This document shows, piece after piece, positions 22,140-32,002 of a stretch of 64,000 nt of DNA; position 1 is the first letter of the stretch; every line of letters starts with the position of its first letter. A model generated the notes under the pieces. The model searched no databases, had not been told where the DNA came from, and was given only the letters and a program-made list of their open reading frames with translations. The stretch covers positions 186,001-250,000 of the forward strand of contig JAEQBH010000728.1 of assembly GCA_016808115.1 (NCBI GenBank), in the 5' to 3' direction. The stretch comes from Tetrastigma voinierianum. Lineage: Eukaryota > Streptophyta > Magnoliopsida > Vitales > Vitaceae. A program made the translations under genes and the position numbers.

Positions 22140-23943
22140 TGTTAGGTGTGCTTTAGGTTACCATTATTTAGTGCAAAATATAACATAAATCATGATTTTG
22201 ATGCTAATTAAGCACTCCTTTTAGTTATTTTCATGTCTAACCCCCTATAGCTAAGTATTTTGCAGAAACAAAGAAAACGAGAGACGAAAAGCAAGCTATT
22301 CGGGCGAGAAATGAAGAAGTTGTGCTAAAAAGAGACCCACGGTTGCGACTTGGAACAGCCACAGTCGCCGCAAATGATCAAGGTCGCGACCGCAAATAGC
22401 CATAGTCACGACCGTGCAATAGAAAAAGCCCACCTGTACAGACAAGCTCTCGATAAGGTCGCGACCGCAACCCTGTTCTGAAGAAAGCTTTCAATAAGGC
22501 CACGACCTAGGTTGCGACTATAGAGAATTCCTACTACTGTGTTGAATCAAAGCCTCAGCGAGGTCGCGACCGTGAAGCCCCCTGCTGCAGACTATGGAAC
22601 CTCTCTCTTGGTAAGGTCGCAACCACTCGACGCAACCCAGTTTTGTTTTCCATTTTTTGGGCTTGTTTTTGCCTATTTTTCTAGGCCTATTTAAGGGCGT
22701 TTTGCAGACATTTTTAGGGTTCGAAAATTGACAGAGGGAGGCTCTCCTTTAAGGTTCCTCCTCTCTTGAGAATTTTGTTCCTTCTTTAGGTTTAGTTTTC
22801 CAGTTTTTGTTAGATTCGGTTTTGTTTTGTGAGATTTTCTGTTTATAATTGAAGACTACTGCGAAATACAACCTTGTAGATCAAGCATTTCAGCTTGGAG
22901 TTGGGATTTGCAATCATTCAAGGCTATAGCTCTGTTTTGTATTTCTATTCCTTCTTCTTTAATTTCTGCAATTTCATGTTTATCTTAGATATGAATTTGT
23001 AGATCTTATTAGTTGAAATGCCAAGCTAAACATCTATAGGGTTGATTATCAAATGTGGTGTTAATGTTTGTCTAATCTTTGGTTGATTGATTGGTATATG
23101 CTTGATTTGTTGTATTTAGTGTGAGATCTATGGATGATTATAGCTCTAATTGATTAAATCTTGCTGAGAATTGGATCTTAGATCCTTTTTACAAGGGTAT
23201 TCCTAGTGATGCGAGAACTAAGCCCTTAAATCTGGCTCTAATTCTCCTAAGGTGAGAATTAATCACTTGGAATGCTATATAACCTAGTTAAAGAGACCTA
23301 AGGAATTAGAAAAGTCTAGTACTATGTGGATTTCACTAAAAGGGGACATTAAGTATAATATGCAAGGATAGCAAGAACGTAACAGTGACCAATCCGGGCT
23401 TAGTCCAAGTCACTTTGTTGCAAGAACGTAACAGTGACCAATAGAGCGCCTTAAGAAAAATGTCGTTGAAAAGTATCGTATTAGCGACCTAGAAGGACGT
23501 AACTATGAATAGGAAGCTAATACAAGAAAACACAAGGGAGAACACGAGAGTAGGAACCTTCAATCCGAGCTTTAAAAAGACAAGACATGAAACACCATAG
23601 ATGGTAATCAACCCTAATTCTTTAAAAGTCATTTTTCCGGTATATTAGTTACCTGTTTAGATTCTCATAGGACATTATTTGTTTTTGTTTAGTTTTATTT
23701 TAGATTAGTTTGGTGATTTCATAATCAAATCATTTAGAAGCTCAAATAGTGAATTAATCGATTAGTCGAGGTACTCAATCCCCCTTGAAAACCTAAAATC
23801 CTCGTGGGAACGATAATCGGTTCATAATTGACAACCACTTTTATTACTTAAGGCTCGTGCACTTGTGGGTTTAGGCTGATTTAGTTTAATAAAATTTTTG
23901 CAAACCATCAAGCTTTTGGCATAAGCCGAAAAATGGCCTAACA
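22140..23943 (+). repeat. Athila-like 3' LTR
   Basis: Starts TGTTAGGTGTGCTTTAGG and ends ATGGCCTAACA. It contains GTCGCGAC-type palindromes at 22380-22620 and CCTCGTGGGAACGAT near 23800. Its last 40 bases (from 23905) do not align well with the 5' LTR end. Confidence 0.85.
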
Positions 23944-23948
23944 TTAAT

Positions 23949-24130
23949 CATAGGTAAGGGTGAAGTGATAGTATCAAAAACATGATCAGATGCACCGGAA
24001 TCAAGAATCCATGGACCAAGAGAGTGTGTAAGATAGGCAGAGGCATTACTGGTCTGGGCAACAAAGCAATGGAAGCAAATTTGGCCGCGTGAGTGAGGCG
24101 AAGAAACTCCTCATATTCACCAGGTGTAAG
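23949..24130 (-). pseudogene. Element A aspartic protease, 5' side of the insertion
   Basis: Minus-strand reading WILDSGASDHVFDT has the active site D-S-G (codons at 23988-24002) and the A-S-D-H that follows in copia proteases. Reading on toward 23949 it would continue into the pre-integrase piece at 16979, so the gypsy-type element sits right after the protease. The active-site triad itself is unmutated here, but flanking frames are broken. Confidence 0.8.
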
Positions 24131-24860
24131 AGTCACTACCTGAGGAGGAGGTGTATGGCTCGGAGGCTGAACCTTAGGTGGAGGTGGTTCAGAAGACTAG
24201 GCCACATGAGCAGTATGTGGTGGACGGCCATGTAACTGATAACACCGTTCTCGAATATGACCCACTCAATAAGGTCGTTGTCCCCACTCCTGCTTGCCAC
24301 CACGAACACCCGAGAATGAACCGAGGGTAGATTGAAAGATCAACATGTCCTGGTGGTCCCTGTGGCATGAGATCATCACAATGGATGAATGGCGCAATAA
24401 CCGATCAAAAATGTCATCAAAGGTTAGGATGGCGAAGCTAGTGAGGATCTGTTCGCGAATATTGTCAAACTTTGTGCCAAATTGAATAAGAGTGAGAATC
24501 ATAAAGATTTGATCCATGTTGGACAAGTAGGTCTCAGACGTGGGCTTTGACAGATGGTAAGAGCTTCATATTTTTCAATGCAAACATTCGCCCAACAAAG
24601 GAAGATAATTCCATACTAGACTGCTCCAAACTATCAACAGAGGTAATGACTCCTGTAGAGATCGCCATCATCATTAGTATACAAATTCTTTATGGGTCCA
24701 AAGATATACAAGTCCGATAATCCCAGGTTGTCAAGGGTTTTGCGCCTATGGATTGGGTCGGAGAATGCTACAGAGTAAAGCGTCCCGTTTCCCGCCTACT
24801 AAGGATGTTTTTGTGAATCACTAGACTTCAAGCTGAGTCAGATGCTTCACAACCATTTAC
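24131..24860 (-). pseudogene. Element A gag, degenerate
   Basis: Minus-strand reading has the zinc-knuckle tail CYQLHGRPPHTAHVA at about 24245-24200. A gag block FDNIREQILTSFAILTFDD lies at 24390-24460, and FVGRMFAL- and NDDGDLYR-like stretches at 24570-24680. This is the UBN2/retrotransposon gag of the copia type, forming the particle. The first zinc-knuckle cysteines are lost or frameshifted, and a stop follows HVA. The N-terminal part ends where element Q begins. Confidence 0.72.
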
Positions 24861-25166
24861 AAGAAACCATAATTTGACAGAAAGGCCCATAGCTTATAGT
24901 TGGCACCATTCTGAGTCTATTCACAAGCATTTCAGAAGTTCTGCATATATACAAGAAAAGCTCAGATCTTTGTCAACCATAGTGATGAAAAATCAACAAA
25001 ATCAACAAAAAAGACAAGAGCAAGTTAGACCCCAAATCAAGTTCACATACACAAGGGGTAAGGGTAAAAAGGGGAGTTCAAATTAGTTGAGTTGGTTGTG
25101 TTGATTTTTCTGTTTTGGTGAGTAGGATTTTCAATTAGGAAGGAATATTTGGTGTTTTTTGGGATG

Positions 25167-25174
25167 TATAAATG
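25167..25174 (+). promoter_or_regulatory. TATA box in the Q LTR
   Basis: TATAAATG lies 166 bp before the LTR end at 25340, a normal position for an LTR promoter. Confidence 0.4.
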
Positions 25175-25343
25175 TGGTGGAGTTGTGCAGGTTGGGAGCA
25201 TGAAAAATCTTTAGCAGTTTTGCCCTATGGAGAGATTCAAACCTCTCGAACTTCTGAGAATTGTGGTTGTTTCCTGTTACTGAATATAATCAGCTTTGAA
25301 TAAAATTCGATGACTTACCTATGATCATTTGTGCTTATCAAAT

Positions 25344-25362
25344 TGGTATCAGAGCATGATCC
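25344..25362 (+). other. Element Q primer binding site (tRNA-Met)
   Basis: TGGTATCAGAGCATGATCC follows LTR end ...GCTTATCA (25340) after three bases. It has the perfect 12-base core of the initiator tRNA-Met site. Confidence 0.9.
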
Positions 25363-25369
25363 TGAGGAT

Positions 25370-26231
25370 GGAAAAAAACACATCCCAACGTGTAGGGAAT
25401 TTGGAAGGAGTAGTGGATGGAGTCCAAGGCAACATGGGTTCCCTGAAGGAACAACTCCAATCGATCAATGAGAAGTTTGAGCAATTTTTAAGGGTTTAGA
25501 AAGAAAATACACATACACACTCACCCTCAGCCTCCAACAAGGCCAAAGAAATCCTCAATACAGCCACTGGGATTGTTGAGGACTCCGCTCCCATTTCTGC
25601 AACACGCCATGAATTGCGATTACATAGAATCGAGATGTCGATGTTCGATGGGGAGAACCTCGACGGCTAGATCTTGAAGGCAGAGAGATATTTTCAACTA
25701 TATCACCTGTCCAACAACGAGGAACTCGAAGCGGCAATTATCAACTTCGAAGGGGATGCCTTGTAATGGTATCAATGGGAGAGCAAACGAAGGCCGATGG
25801 TAATGTGGGAGGAGATGAAGATCTTGCTCCTCCGGCAGTTTTAGGCAACCCAGATTGGGTCCCTACATGAGCAATGGTTAGCGCTCGAGCAAGAGGGCTC
25901 GATGCAAGAATATCGATGGCAGTTCATTGAGATGACACCCCCCCCACCCAAACAAAATATCTTCGACAACCTAGTTGTAGGAAAATTCATCGGGGGTCTC
26001 CGACTAGAGATCGCAACAGAGCTAAGGGTGTTTGAGCCCAATTCCTTGGGTCAGGCCATGGACTTGGCCCAGAAAATTGAGGCCAAGATCCAGTTAGGGG
26101 AGAAAAGGAGGAGCCTAGGCCCATTAGCCCATCGAAGCCTTCAGAATGCTCGCCCTAGCATCGAGAACCCTATGCAACGAAAATTCTCTCCTATTCATGC
26201 AGCAAACCAACATTCGACCAGCCAGATCTAG
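25370..26231 (+). pseudogene. Element Q gag
   Basis: Reading from ATG at 25370 (MEKNTSQRVGNLEGVVDG) there is an N-terminal coiled coil. Then come the retrotransposon gag domain (RYFQLYHLSNNEELEAAII, WYQWES, SLHEQWLALEQEGSMQEYR) and FIGGLRLEIATELRVFEP. It ends at a stop near 26230. In-frame stops break it after FLRV, after NLDG, and in 'DAL*WYQ' and 'RQF*ATQ'. Gag forms the virus-like particle of the element; this copy cannot. Confidence 0.85.
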
Positions 26232-26470
26232 TGATTGACGGAATCCAAGGCGCAATTGAAGTGGGAAAGGGGACTTTGCTACCGTCGTGATGAGAAATGG
26301 GGACCTAGACATCGATGTAAGCAGCGAGAATTGCAAACCTTAGGGGCGATGGCAGAGGAAGAAGGAGAAGATGCCGATGAACCCACGATGGAGGAAGAGG
26401 TAGCCGTGGGGGATCCGGGTCAGGAAAGGACCGATGAAGACCAGCGAATCGAGGTATCTCCCTAAGACCA
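26232..26470 (+). pseudogene. Element Q zinc knuckle and linker
   Basis: The frame 26235-26465 contains GLCYRRDEKWGPRHRCKQRE, the gypsy CCHC knuckle (normally C-x2-C-x4-H-x4-C), with the second Cys replaced by Arg. An acidic Glu/Asp-rich linker follows, as in family members. The lost Cys should abolish zinc binding. Confidence 0.8.
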
Positions 26471-26780
26471 TGCGCTTAAAGGGTTCCATTAGGGCTCAAG
26501 AGTAATCATTCTCATAGATCCAAGAGCTACCCACGACTTTATTTCTTCAACTTTGGTGAGCAGGTTCAGGCTGCTAATCACTGATACGACGGCGTATGGG
26601 GTAGCGATGGGTATGGGAGACAAAGTATGTGGCTAGGGGATGTGTAAGGGAGTCACTCTTCAGTTGTAAGGGATTGATATTTATGATGATTTCCTCTACC
26701 TTCGGTTAGGAAGCTCAGACATCATACTTGGAATTCAATGGCTGGAAACTCTTGGCATGACTCACATTGACTGAAATAAA
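26471..26780 (+). pseudogene. Element Q aspartic protease, active site mutated
   Basis: Around 26511-26550 the reading LIDPRATHDFIS stands where the family has LIDSGATHNFIS. The catalytic D is kept but S-G has become P-R. The downstream flap and helix region (LGIQWLETLG near 26720-26760) is recognisable. Stops interrupt it. The enzyme would have cut the polyprotein. Confidence 0.8.
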
Positions 26781-27402
26781 GTGATGAAATTACAATTGGG
26801 AGGATCTACTGTTTGTTTGCAGGGTGACCCCTCTCACGGCAAGACTCTGATGTCAATCAAGGCTATGAGCCGACCTCTTAAACGTGAATGTTATGGAATT
26901 TTGGTGGAATTCAACAATCATGAGTCTCGTCCTCTTGAGGTCAGCGAGGCACCTATTTATCTCCAGGACATATTACAGAAGTATGAATTAGTATTTCAAA
27001 TGCCTGTTGGTTTGCCGCCTTCACGTGGCCAGGAGCACTCCATTACTCTCAAAGAGGGCACAACCTCGTCAATGTCTGGCCCCATCAATACCCGTATGCT
27101 CAGAAAGAAGAATTGGAAAAATTAATAGGAGAAATGCTAGCACTCAAAATCATGCAGCCGAGTTTGAGCCCATTTTCTAGCCCAGTGTTGCTTGTCAAAA
27201 AGAAAGATGGCTCTTGGAGATTATGTGTGGATTACAGGAACCTGAATAAAATAATAGTACCTGATAAATACCCCATTCCAGTAATAGAGGAGTTGTTGGA
27301 TGAATTACATGGTGCGAAGGTATTCTTTAAACTAGATCTCAAATCAAGGTATCACCAAATTCGAGTCAGGAAGTAGGATGTGCCAAAGAAAGCCTTCGGG
27401 AT
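26781..27402 (+). pseudogene. Element Q reverse transcriptase N-terminal part
   Basis: The frames 26781-27125 and 27113-27376 read through the RT linker (IYLQDILQKYELVFQ) and the RT fingers: FSSPVLLVKKKDGSWRLCVD, then YRNLNK, then PIPVIEELLDELHGAKVFFK and LDLKSRYHQIRV. A stop follows, and KKAFGIV is the last recognisable gypsy sequence. The catalytic YVDD-equivalent palm is absent. One frame change lies near 27115. Confidence 0.88.
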
Positions 27403-27411
27403 AGTTTAAAA

Positions 27412-27765
27412 ATGAATATACGCCATCTTAGCAATAGGGGAAAAAGTACCGAATACCCATGCATGCGCTTCTCAAAGATACCCTTAGCCACAAGTCATGC
27501 TTTCAATCGAGTAACTGAACCATCCGAATTAACTTTAACTGCAAAAACCCAACAACATCCAATGGCTTTCTTCCCAATAGGTAACTATACCAAGTTCCAA
27601 GTACCATTGTCACCCAGTTCCCGTATTTCTTCCACCATAAAGACTACGCAACTGGCGGGAGATAAAGCCTACGACAAAGGTTAGGAAGAGAGATAGAATC
27701 CAAGGATGCAACGTTAAATACTTAAACGTGACGACAAAATGGTTATAAGAACAAAATGAATAAAT
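27412..27765 (-). pseudogene. Element B RT N-terminus and linker
   Basis: Minus-strand reading shows PIGKKAIGC, KVNSDGSV, RLKAWLVAKG, the start of copia RT after the linker. The plus-strand words GAATCCAAGGATGCAA near 27697 are shared with G (44510) and N (63035). Stops and frameshifts are present. Confidence 0.72.
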
Positions 27766-28238
27766 TGGGTGAATCAAAGAAGCAATAATACAGAATTAGT
27801 GGTCCCAGCGATAACTCTAGAGGGACAAGCTGTGGGGGAGTTGTTTGTTATTACCGCTTACAAGCCTGTGACATGTGATACGAGACCTAAGAAGCTGCAC
27901 CTGAATAAGAGATTTTCGGGCCTTGCTCATGTAGCTTCCACTAATGAGGCATCGATCAGTCATTTCAGTCCACAGTAGAAGAATTAGTCAGGTTCCACTT
28001 GTACCATGAATCATTGAAGTCTCCATCTCCTCCAATTATTGTTATTGTTGTGTCAGGTAATCTAAATAAATGTCTTGTCTCTTCTTCGTCCTCCGAATGG
28101 GTCATTGATTTTGGAGTAACATATCACACGACGAGTAATTCTAGCCTATTCTCTACCTTTCAGTCGCAACCTTCAACTTCCATTATCACTCTGACAGATG
28201 GGTCACAATCATGTGTTCTTGGATCAAACACAATTTTT
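27766..28238 (+). pseudogene. Inverted copy of element B gag C-terminus and protease
   Basis: Plus-strand reading: AYKPVTCDTRPKK in place of a CCHC knuckle (HKPGHVIRDCKK), then LAHVASTNEAS, FHLYHESLKSPSPP, then EWVIDFGVTYHTTSN where the protease has WVIDSGATDHMTSN. The active site S-G is changed to F-G, and D-H to Y-H. It is the mirror image of 28521-28984. Confidence 0.8.
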
Positions 28239-28984
28239 CAACAACGGAAGAGAGGGATGGCCTAATCGACAATCTCAAATGGTGTAGTAACTCCAAAACA
28301 AGTGACTTGTCTCAGTACTGCATTATCAAGAATGTCAAGACCCCCAAAGTCACGTCCTATACCAATAATCTACTTCGTCATAAGATCTTAAAAGAGACAA
28401 AAATCAGTAAAGAATGAGATATAACGCTTAAGTGCTCGAGTTAATTTGATCACAGACATCAAATTAAAAGAAAACTTAAGTAAACTCCAGACAGATGACA
28501 AAGGGAGAGATGGAGCAGGAAAAATTGTACATGATCCAAGAACATGTGATTGTGACCCATCTACCGTGAGCGACAGCGGTTGAAGGTTACATCGAAAGGT
28601 AGAGAATAAAGCACTACTCATTGCGTGATCTCAGACTATAATCAATTACTCATTCGGAGGACAAAGAAGAGACAAAGCATTTATTCGGGTTACTTGACTC
28701 AGCAATAGCAGTAATTAGAGGAAATGGAGACTTCAATGATTCCTAGTACAAGTGGAACCTGGCTAATTCTTCTGTTGTGAACTGAACTAACTGATCTGAT
28801 GCCTCATTAATGGAAGCTACATGAGCAGATTGAAATCTCTAATTCCAACTTTGTCGCTTCTTACAATCTTATATCACATGTCCAGGCTTATGGCAGTAAT
28901 AAAAAACAACCCCTCCAGAGCTTGTTCCTCTAGAGTTACCTCCGGGACCATTATTTTTAAATTGTTGCTTCTCTGACTCACCCA
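27766..28984. repeat. Long inverted repeat (arms about 470 bp, spacer 282 bp)
   Basis: Arm 1 is 27766-28238 and arm 2 is 28521-28984; they are reverse complements at roughly 80% identity by eye. Shared words include GCTCATGTAGCTTCCA and TCATTGAAGTCTCCAT. The spacer 28239-28520 is the pre-integrase part of the minus-strand copy. A read-through transcript would fold into a long imperfect hairpin. Confidence 0.88.
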
Positions 28985-28985
28985 T
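28239..28985 (-). pseudogene. Element B pre-integrase, protease and gag zinc region
   Basis: Minus-strand reading gives LSSVWSLLKFSFNLMSVIKL (protease/pre-integrase boundary, normally SVLSLP.FSFNLISVSKL). The protease active-site segment near 28625-28650 is destroyed: the Trp codon is a stop and the stretch does not align. The knuckle CYYCHKPGHVIRDC region lies near 28870-28905. Normal roles are polyprotein cleavage and RNA binding. Confidence 0.75.
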
Positions 28986-29394
28986 GCTATGACCAACAAG
29001 GGCACTACTCATCTGGGTAGAAGGAGGAGTAGATGAGGAGGTCTCCGTGTGGAGTACCCGACTGAATGTTTCTTGGAAAGAAGAGATCTCAAGGCTGGAC
29101 AGAATCTACGCCTTAACGTGCAGACTCTCCACGTGTCGCCATGCACACCCACGCGTGGCGCTTGTAGCATAGAGCAGAAACACAAGATAGGCGCGTGAGC
29201 GTCACGTGCTAAGGTTCCGACCACCGAACTTGGTAGCCTAACTTGCCAGCAACCGACACTCCTTCCTATGGCGGTGGTGTCGCGTCACGTGCCCTTGAAA
29301 CAGGTGTTTCAAAAAACACCCCTCCTCCGGTCTCCCTTGTGTTCTCCAAGAACAGTCTAGAAACCATATAAGACTCTTCTCAATCTGAGCCCTA
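28986..29394 (-). other. Element B gag/leader segment, G+C-rich
   Basis: This stretch lies between the gag zinc region and the primer site, and has CACGTG/CACGCGTGG-like words (29130-29210). No gag N-terminal reading is convincing, so gag is mostly deleted or scrambled. Confidence 0.5.
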
Positions 29395-29407
29395 GGCTCT
29401 AATACCA
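29395..29407 (-). other. Element B primer binding site
   Basis: Reverse complement reads TGGTATTAGAGCC, the initiator tRNA-Met site with one C-to-T change. It directly abuts the LTR that starts at 29408. Confidence 0.85.
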
Positions 29408-29640
29408 TGAAGAGAGAATCAAAAAGAGGAATTGGAGAAAAGAATTCCTTGTGTATTTCATTGATCTGTTGTGAATATATATATATATATATATTCAAAA
29501 ACCCACCCTCCAGAATCTTTATCAACAAAGAATAAAGCTCCCAATAGATATGTCCTTTATGTTTTTTCTGATATATGTTCATGGTCATCCTTTAATGTTT
29601 GAAAAAGTCCACATCTTCTCATTAGTATGTAAATGTATAG
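29408..29640 (-). repeat. Element B 5' LTR (outer end not defined)
   Basis: Plus-strand TGAAGAGAGAATC follows the primer site. The early part (GAATTGGAGAAAAGAATTCC, then TGTGAATATATA) matches the start of the LTRs of E and G. The far end lacks a clear TG/CA boundary and may be truncated. A (TA)n run lies at 29476-29494. Confidence 0.55.
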
Positions 29641-29858
29641 ACAGATGAATGAGAAATCAGATTTTTCTCTCATATTCTGCAACACTTTAGTATTGGCTAA
29701 GATACAGTCAACTGGAAGAAAAGAGATTTGTGTCATGAAAAGAGGGCAGTTGAAATAAGGCTTGACAAAGACAAATAATATTCCCTTATCTATCTTTATC
29801 TAATAATCTCTGCAAATATTTACCTAATACTGTGCATGAAATCAACAACTTACGCTGG

Positions 29859-29954
29859 AAATATATAATTTCTTGAGTTGCAATATCCTTGTGAGCAAGA
29901 AGTTGAGCAATCGAAATCCCAATAGAACTCATCCCCATGTATGAGCCCATCACT
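29859..29954 (-). CDS. Candidate host exon, gene unrecognised
   Basis: On the minus strand an acceptor-like TTGTTCATGTAG precedes an open stretch PDSVGSRVMGSYMGMSSIG then ISIAQLLAHKDIATQEIIYFQ. It ends at a strong donor GTAAGT (CCAGC/GTAAGT). The exon is clean of stops and unlike any retroelement domain. Two further splice-bounded stretches in the same orientation lie at 31822-31898 and 32003-32109, probably upstream exons of the same gene. The product is not recognised. Confidence 0.4.
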
Positions 29955-30719
29955 CTTGAACCAACACTGTCTGGCTTATCTACATGAACAATTGTCACGT
30001 TTAGATGGAATGTGTATCATAGCAGTAGAAGAGGACTAAATTCATAATCAGCAATTGTCAAACCATGAACAATTATTTTGCCAAGTTTGAGAAATGCTTT
30101 TTGTTCATAAGTAAGCACTGGTCATGTTAGTATGCTCGTTAAGTCTCTTTTTCTTTTTTCACTTTTTGTTTTTGTTTTTTTTGTCAACAACAGGAATAGA
30201 AAATGCAAATGCATGTGTGCACTAACAAAATAATCGATTGGATTAGACCGTGTATAACATGTTGAAAGATTTAATAGCATTTAAAAATTGCAAATATGTA
30301 AGGAAGCAAACATCAGTGACAAGAAACTTCAATTTCTGTTTAAATGGTCAGTTTTTATAAATAAGGGAAATAATTCCATACTATATCTGAAGAACAAGAT
30401 CATGTTAAATCCTGTATAATTAGGTTTTAGTCTTCAGTGTGACATAACCACAGTAAAATTAAGGGTTTTAGTCTTCCACATATAAACCTTTTTTCTTTCT
30501 CTAGAGAGAAAAACCCTAAATCCCTCGACGATGGGATATGAGTGAAACTTTTACAATTCTAGTTAGATAGGGGACTTCAACCTATTTATCTCTTCATTAT
30601 TTTATTTTGTTTTGGCTCATCATAAAGCAAAATGAAATAAGTGGTACACTATAAAGCCCATATTTAATGAGATTTCTCAAACCCAATAAAATAAATCGTA
30701 TTTTTATCACCTTTAATGG

Positions 30720-30985
30720 GCTAAATAAAATATATAGCCATTAAAGCCCAATTAATCAACACATGTGGACCCCCTTTAAGTAATTTCATGACATCATAAA
30801 CTTGGGATTGATTTCCGAAGTTAGGATACATTTGACAAACATTTTTTCGGAGTTCTCTTGTATTAGAATAGCAAACGTAATTAGCACTTATATCTTCATC
30901 CATGGCATGCACCAGCCAAGTCATTACCATGGAATTTTTGGCATCTCATCTAGAATATAATGGGTCCTCTCTCAATCCAAGTTTT
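30720..30985 (-). pseudogene. Ty1/copia gag N-terminal fragment
   Basis: Minus-strand frame reads NSMVMTWLVHAMDEDISANY, then NVCQMYPNFGNQSQVYDV. This matches copia gag (usually NSMVMAWLVNSMEPEI..., then YSD.GN.SQVYEI). No other part of this element is adjacent. It is in the same orientation as most copia copies here. It lies between candidate host exons, so it would be intronic if that gene is real. Confidence 0.75.
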
Positions 30986-31820
30986 CCTCTTCCTCAGATA
31001 TACATCCAAACAGATGAGACAAATCCCCTCCTTTTAGCCAAATATTTGTAATTTAGACTGGGATAAAGAGGAATGGGCAATTTGGGTTTCGGTATTTTTC
31101 GACAGGGCGCAGAAGAAGATTCAGATGAAATTCCAGACATGGTATTCTCAGTTTGAATAATCAGAAAAGGGTTTTTTTAACAAGGTAGAGGGAAACAAAA
31201 GGACTTTACTTTTTCTGTTGCAGAGGGTGGTTGAGTTGATGAAGAAGAATTGATAGGAGGTGATAGGTTTTTTTTTTCTTCCAGACAGAGGCAGATCAAA
31301 ATTTTCCTGCTCCAGTACCAACTAGAGAATGACAGTAAAGGAAACATATAGGCTGTACAAAGCATAAATTAGGGAACAAAATAGCTATTACAACTAATTT
31401 ACACTTTACAAATTTATAGGAGTTGACTAAATCTATACCTATAGACAGTACAGCTAGAAATCCTCAAGAATTTCAGCAATACTTCAACTTTCGAACACCT
31501 TTAACATATTTAATGGAGTCAACCCGAGTTCCGACTTTAGGTGAACAGCTGTGATATTTTTCAACATTAGAACTATGTATTGTGTTTACTATAAGCAAAG
31601 ATGGCAACAGTCATATGGTCAGGCCAGTTTCAGAGCAGTGTCCCACAATTTCAATTCAGCAATGGGGGCAGTACTGTATGCATGAGATAGAAGAATAGAT
31701 CAAGCATTGCAATAATGTTCTAATAACAAAAAAATTCTAAGCACAAAATGATATAGTCACATGTTAGATAATCAGAGGCATAGTTGCATGTTCGATAATT
31801 AAAGGTAAGTCTCACACCTA
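30986..31820. other. Spacer between candidate host exons
   Basis: The sequence is mostly A/T rich. Plus-strand ORFs are absent and the minus-strand frame 31177-31365 has no recognisable family. No repeat boundary was identified. Confidence 0.4.
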
Positions 31821-31821
31821 C

Positions 31822-31898
31822 TCTTGACCACTTCTTGAAATCCTTCCGCAGTACATCTTCTACTTTGAGGTTAGATACATCATACATTTTGTATCTCA
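31822..31898 (-). CDS. Candidate host exon (77 bp), gene unrecognised
   Basis: Minus strand: acceptor GTTAACGTTTGCAG before 31898, open reading RYKMYDVSNLKVEDVLRKDF then KKWSR, donor GTAGGT after 31822. The charged, stop-free reading and consensus splice borders support a real exon. It lies between the stretches at 32003-32109 and 29859-29954. Confidence 0.42.
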
Positions 31899-32002
31899 CT
31901 GCAAACGTTAACAAGTTGCAGATAAGATCCATTTAGTCTTGAAAAGAAACTGAGGCTTGAAACTCTGAGATACATAGATTCATAGAAGTTAAAACATACA
32001 TA

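Larger units (their letters stand above)
16985..23943 (+). mobile_element. Athila-like non-autonomous gypsy LTR element nested in element A
   Basis: An LTR pair (16985-about 18751 and 22140-23943) encloses only about 3.4 kb of internal DNA. The outer ends are TGTTAGG and CCTAACA, a 7-bp perfect inverted pair. The flanks GTAAT (16980-16984) and TTAAT (23944-23948) match at 4 of 5 bases, a decayed target duplication. The internal region holds a gag/protease-like frame but no RT, RH or INT, so the element would depend on another for movement. The LTRs differ at many sites, so the insertion is old, but it is younger than element A. Confidence 0.88.
13792..24860 (-). mobile_element. Ty1/copia element A (minus), split by a gypsy-type insertion
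   Basis: Order from low to high coordinate is 3' LTR, polypurine tract, RNase H, reverse transcriptase, integrase, pre-integrase, [foreign element 16985-23943], protease, gag. That is the reverse of Ty1/copia gag-pro-int-rt-rh, so the element lies on the minus strand. Removing the insert leaves about 4.1 kb. The gag N-terminus, primer site and 5' LTR are missing; element Q starts where they should be. Stops and frameshifts occur in every domain, so no protein is made. Confidence 0.88.
24865..27402 (+). mobile_element. Ty3/gypsy element Q (plus), truncated in RT
   Basis: Order is LTR-like leader, primer site at 25344, gag, zinc knuckle, protease, N-terminal RT, then abrupt change at about 27402 into minus-strand copia DNA. 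The protein style (gag WYQWE..RRP, protease fused upstream of FSSPVLLVKKKDGSWR) is that of plant gypsy chromoviruses. About half the element (RT fingers onward, INT, 3' LTR) is missing. The left LTR end could not be placed: 24870-25085 contains a small open frame (PIAYSWHHSE...) that might be RNase H debris of another gypsy copy. Confidence 0.78.
27403..29407 (-). mobile_element. Ty1/copia element B (minus), rearranged; same family as G and N
   Basis: Three blocks are present. 27403-27765 on the minus strand is the RT N-terminus and INT-RT linker; KAWLVAKG and KKAIGC are visible. 27766-28238 on the plus strand is gag zinc knuckle plus protease. 28239-29407 on the minus strand is pre-integrase, protease, gag zinc knuckle and leader, ending at a primer site (29395-29407). 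Integrase is missing and the plus-strand block is an inverted copy of part of the last block. Sequence phrases such as HVASTNEAS and WVIDSGAT are shared with element G. Confidence 0.8.
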
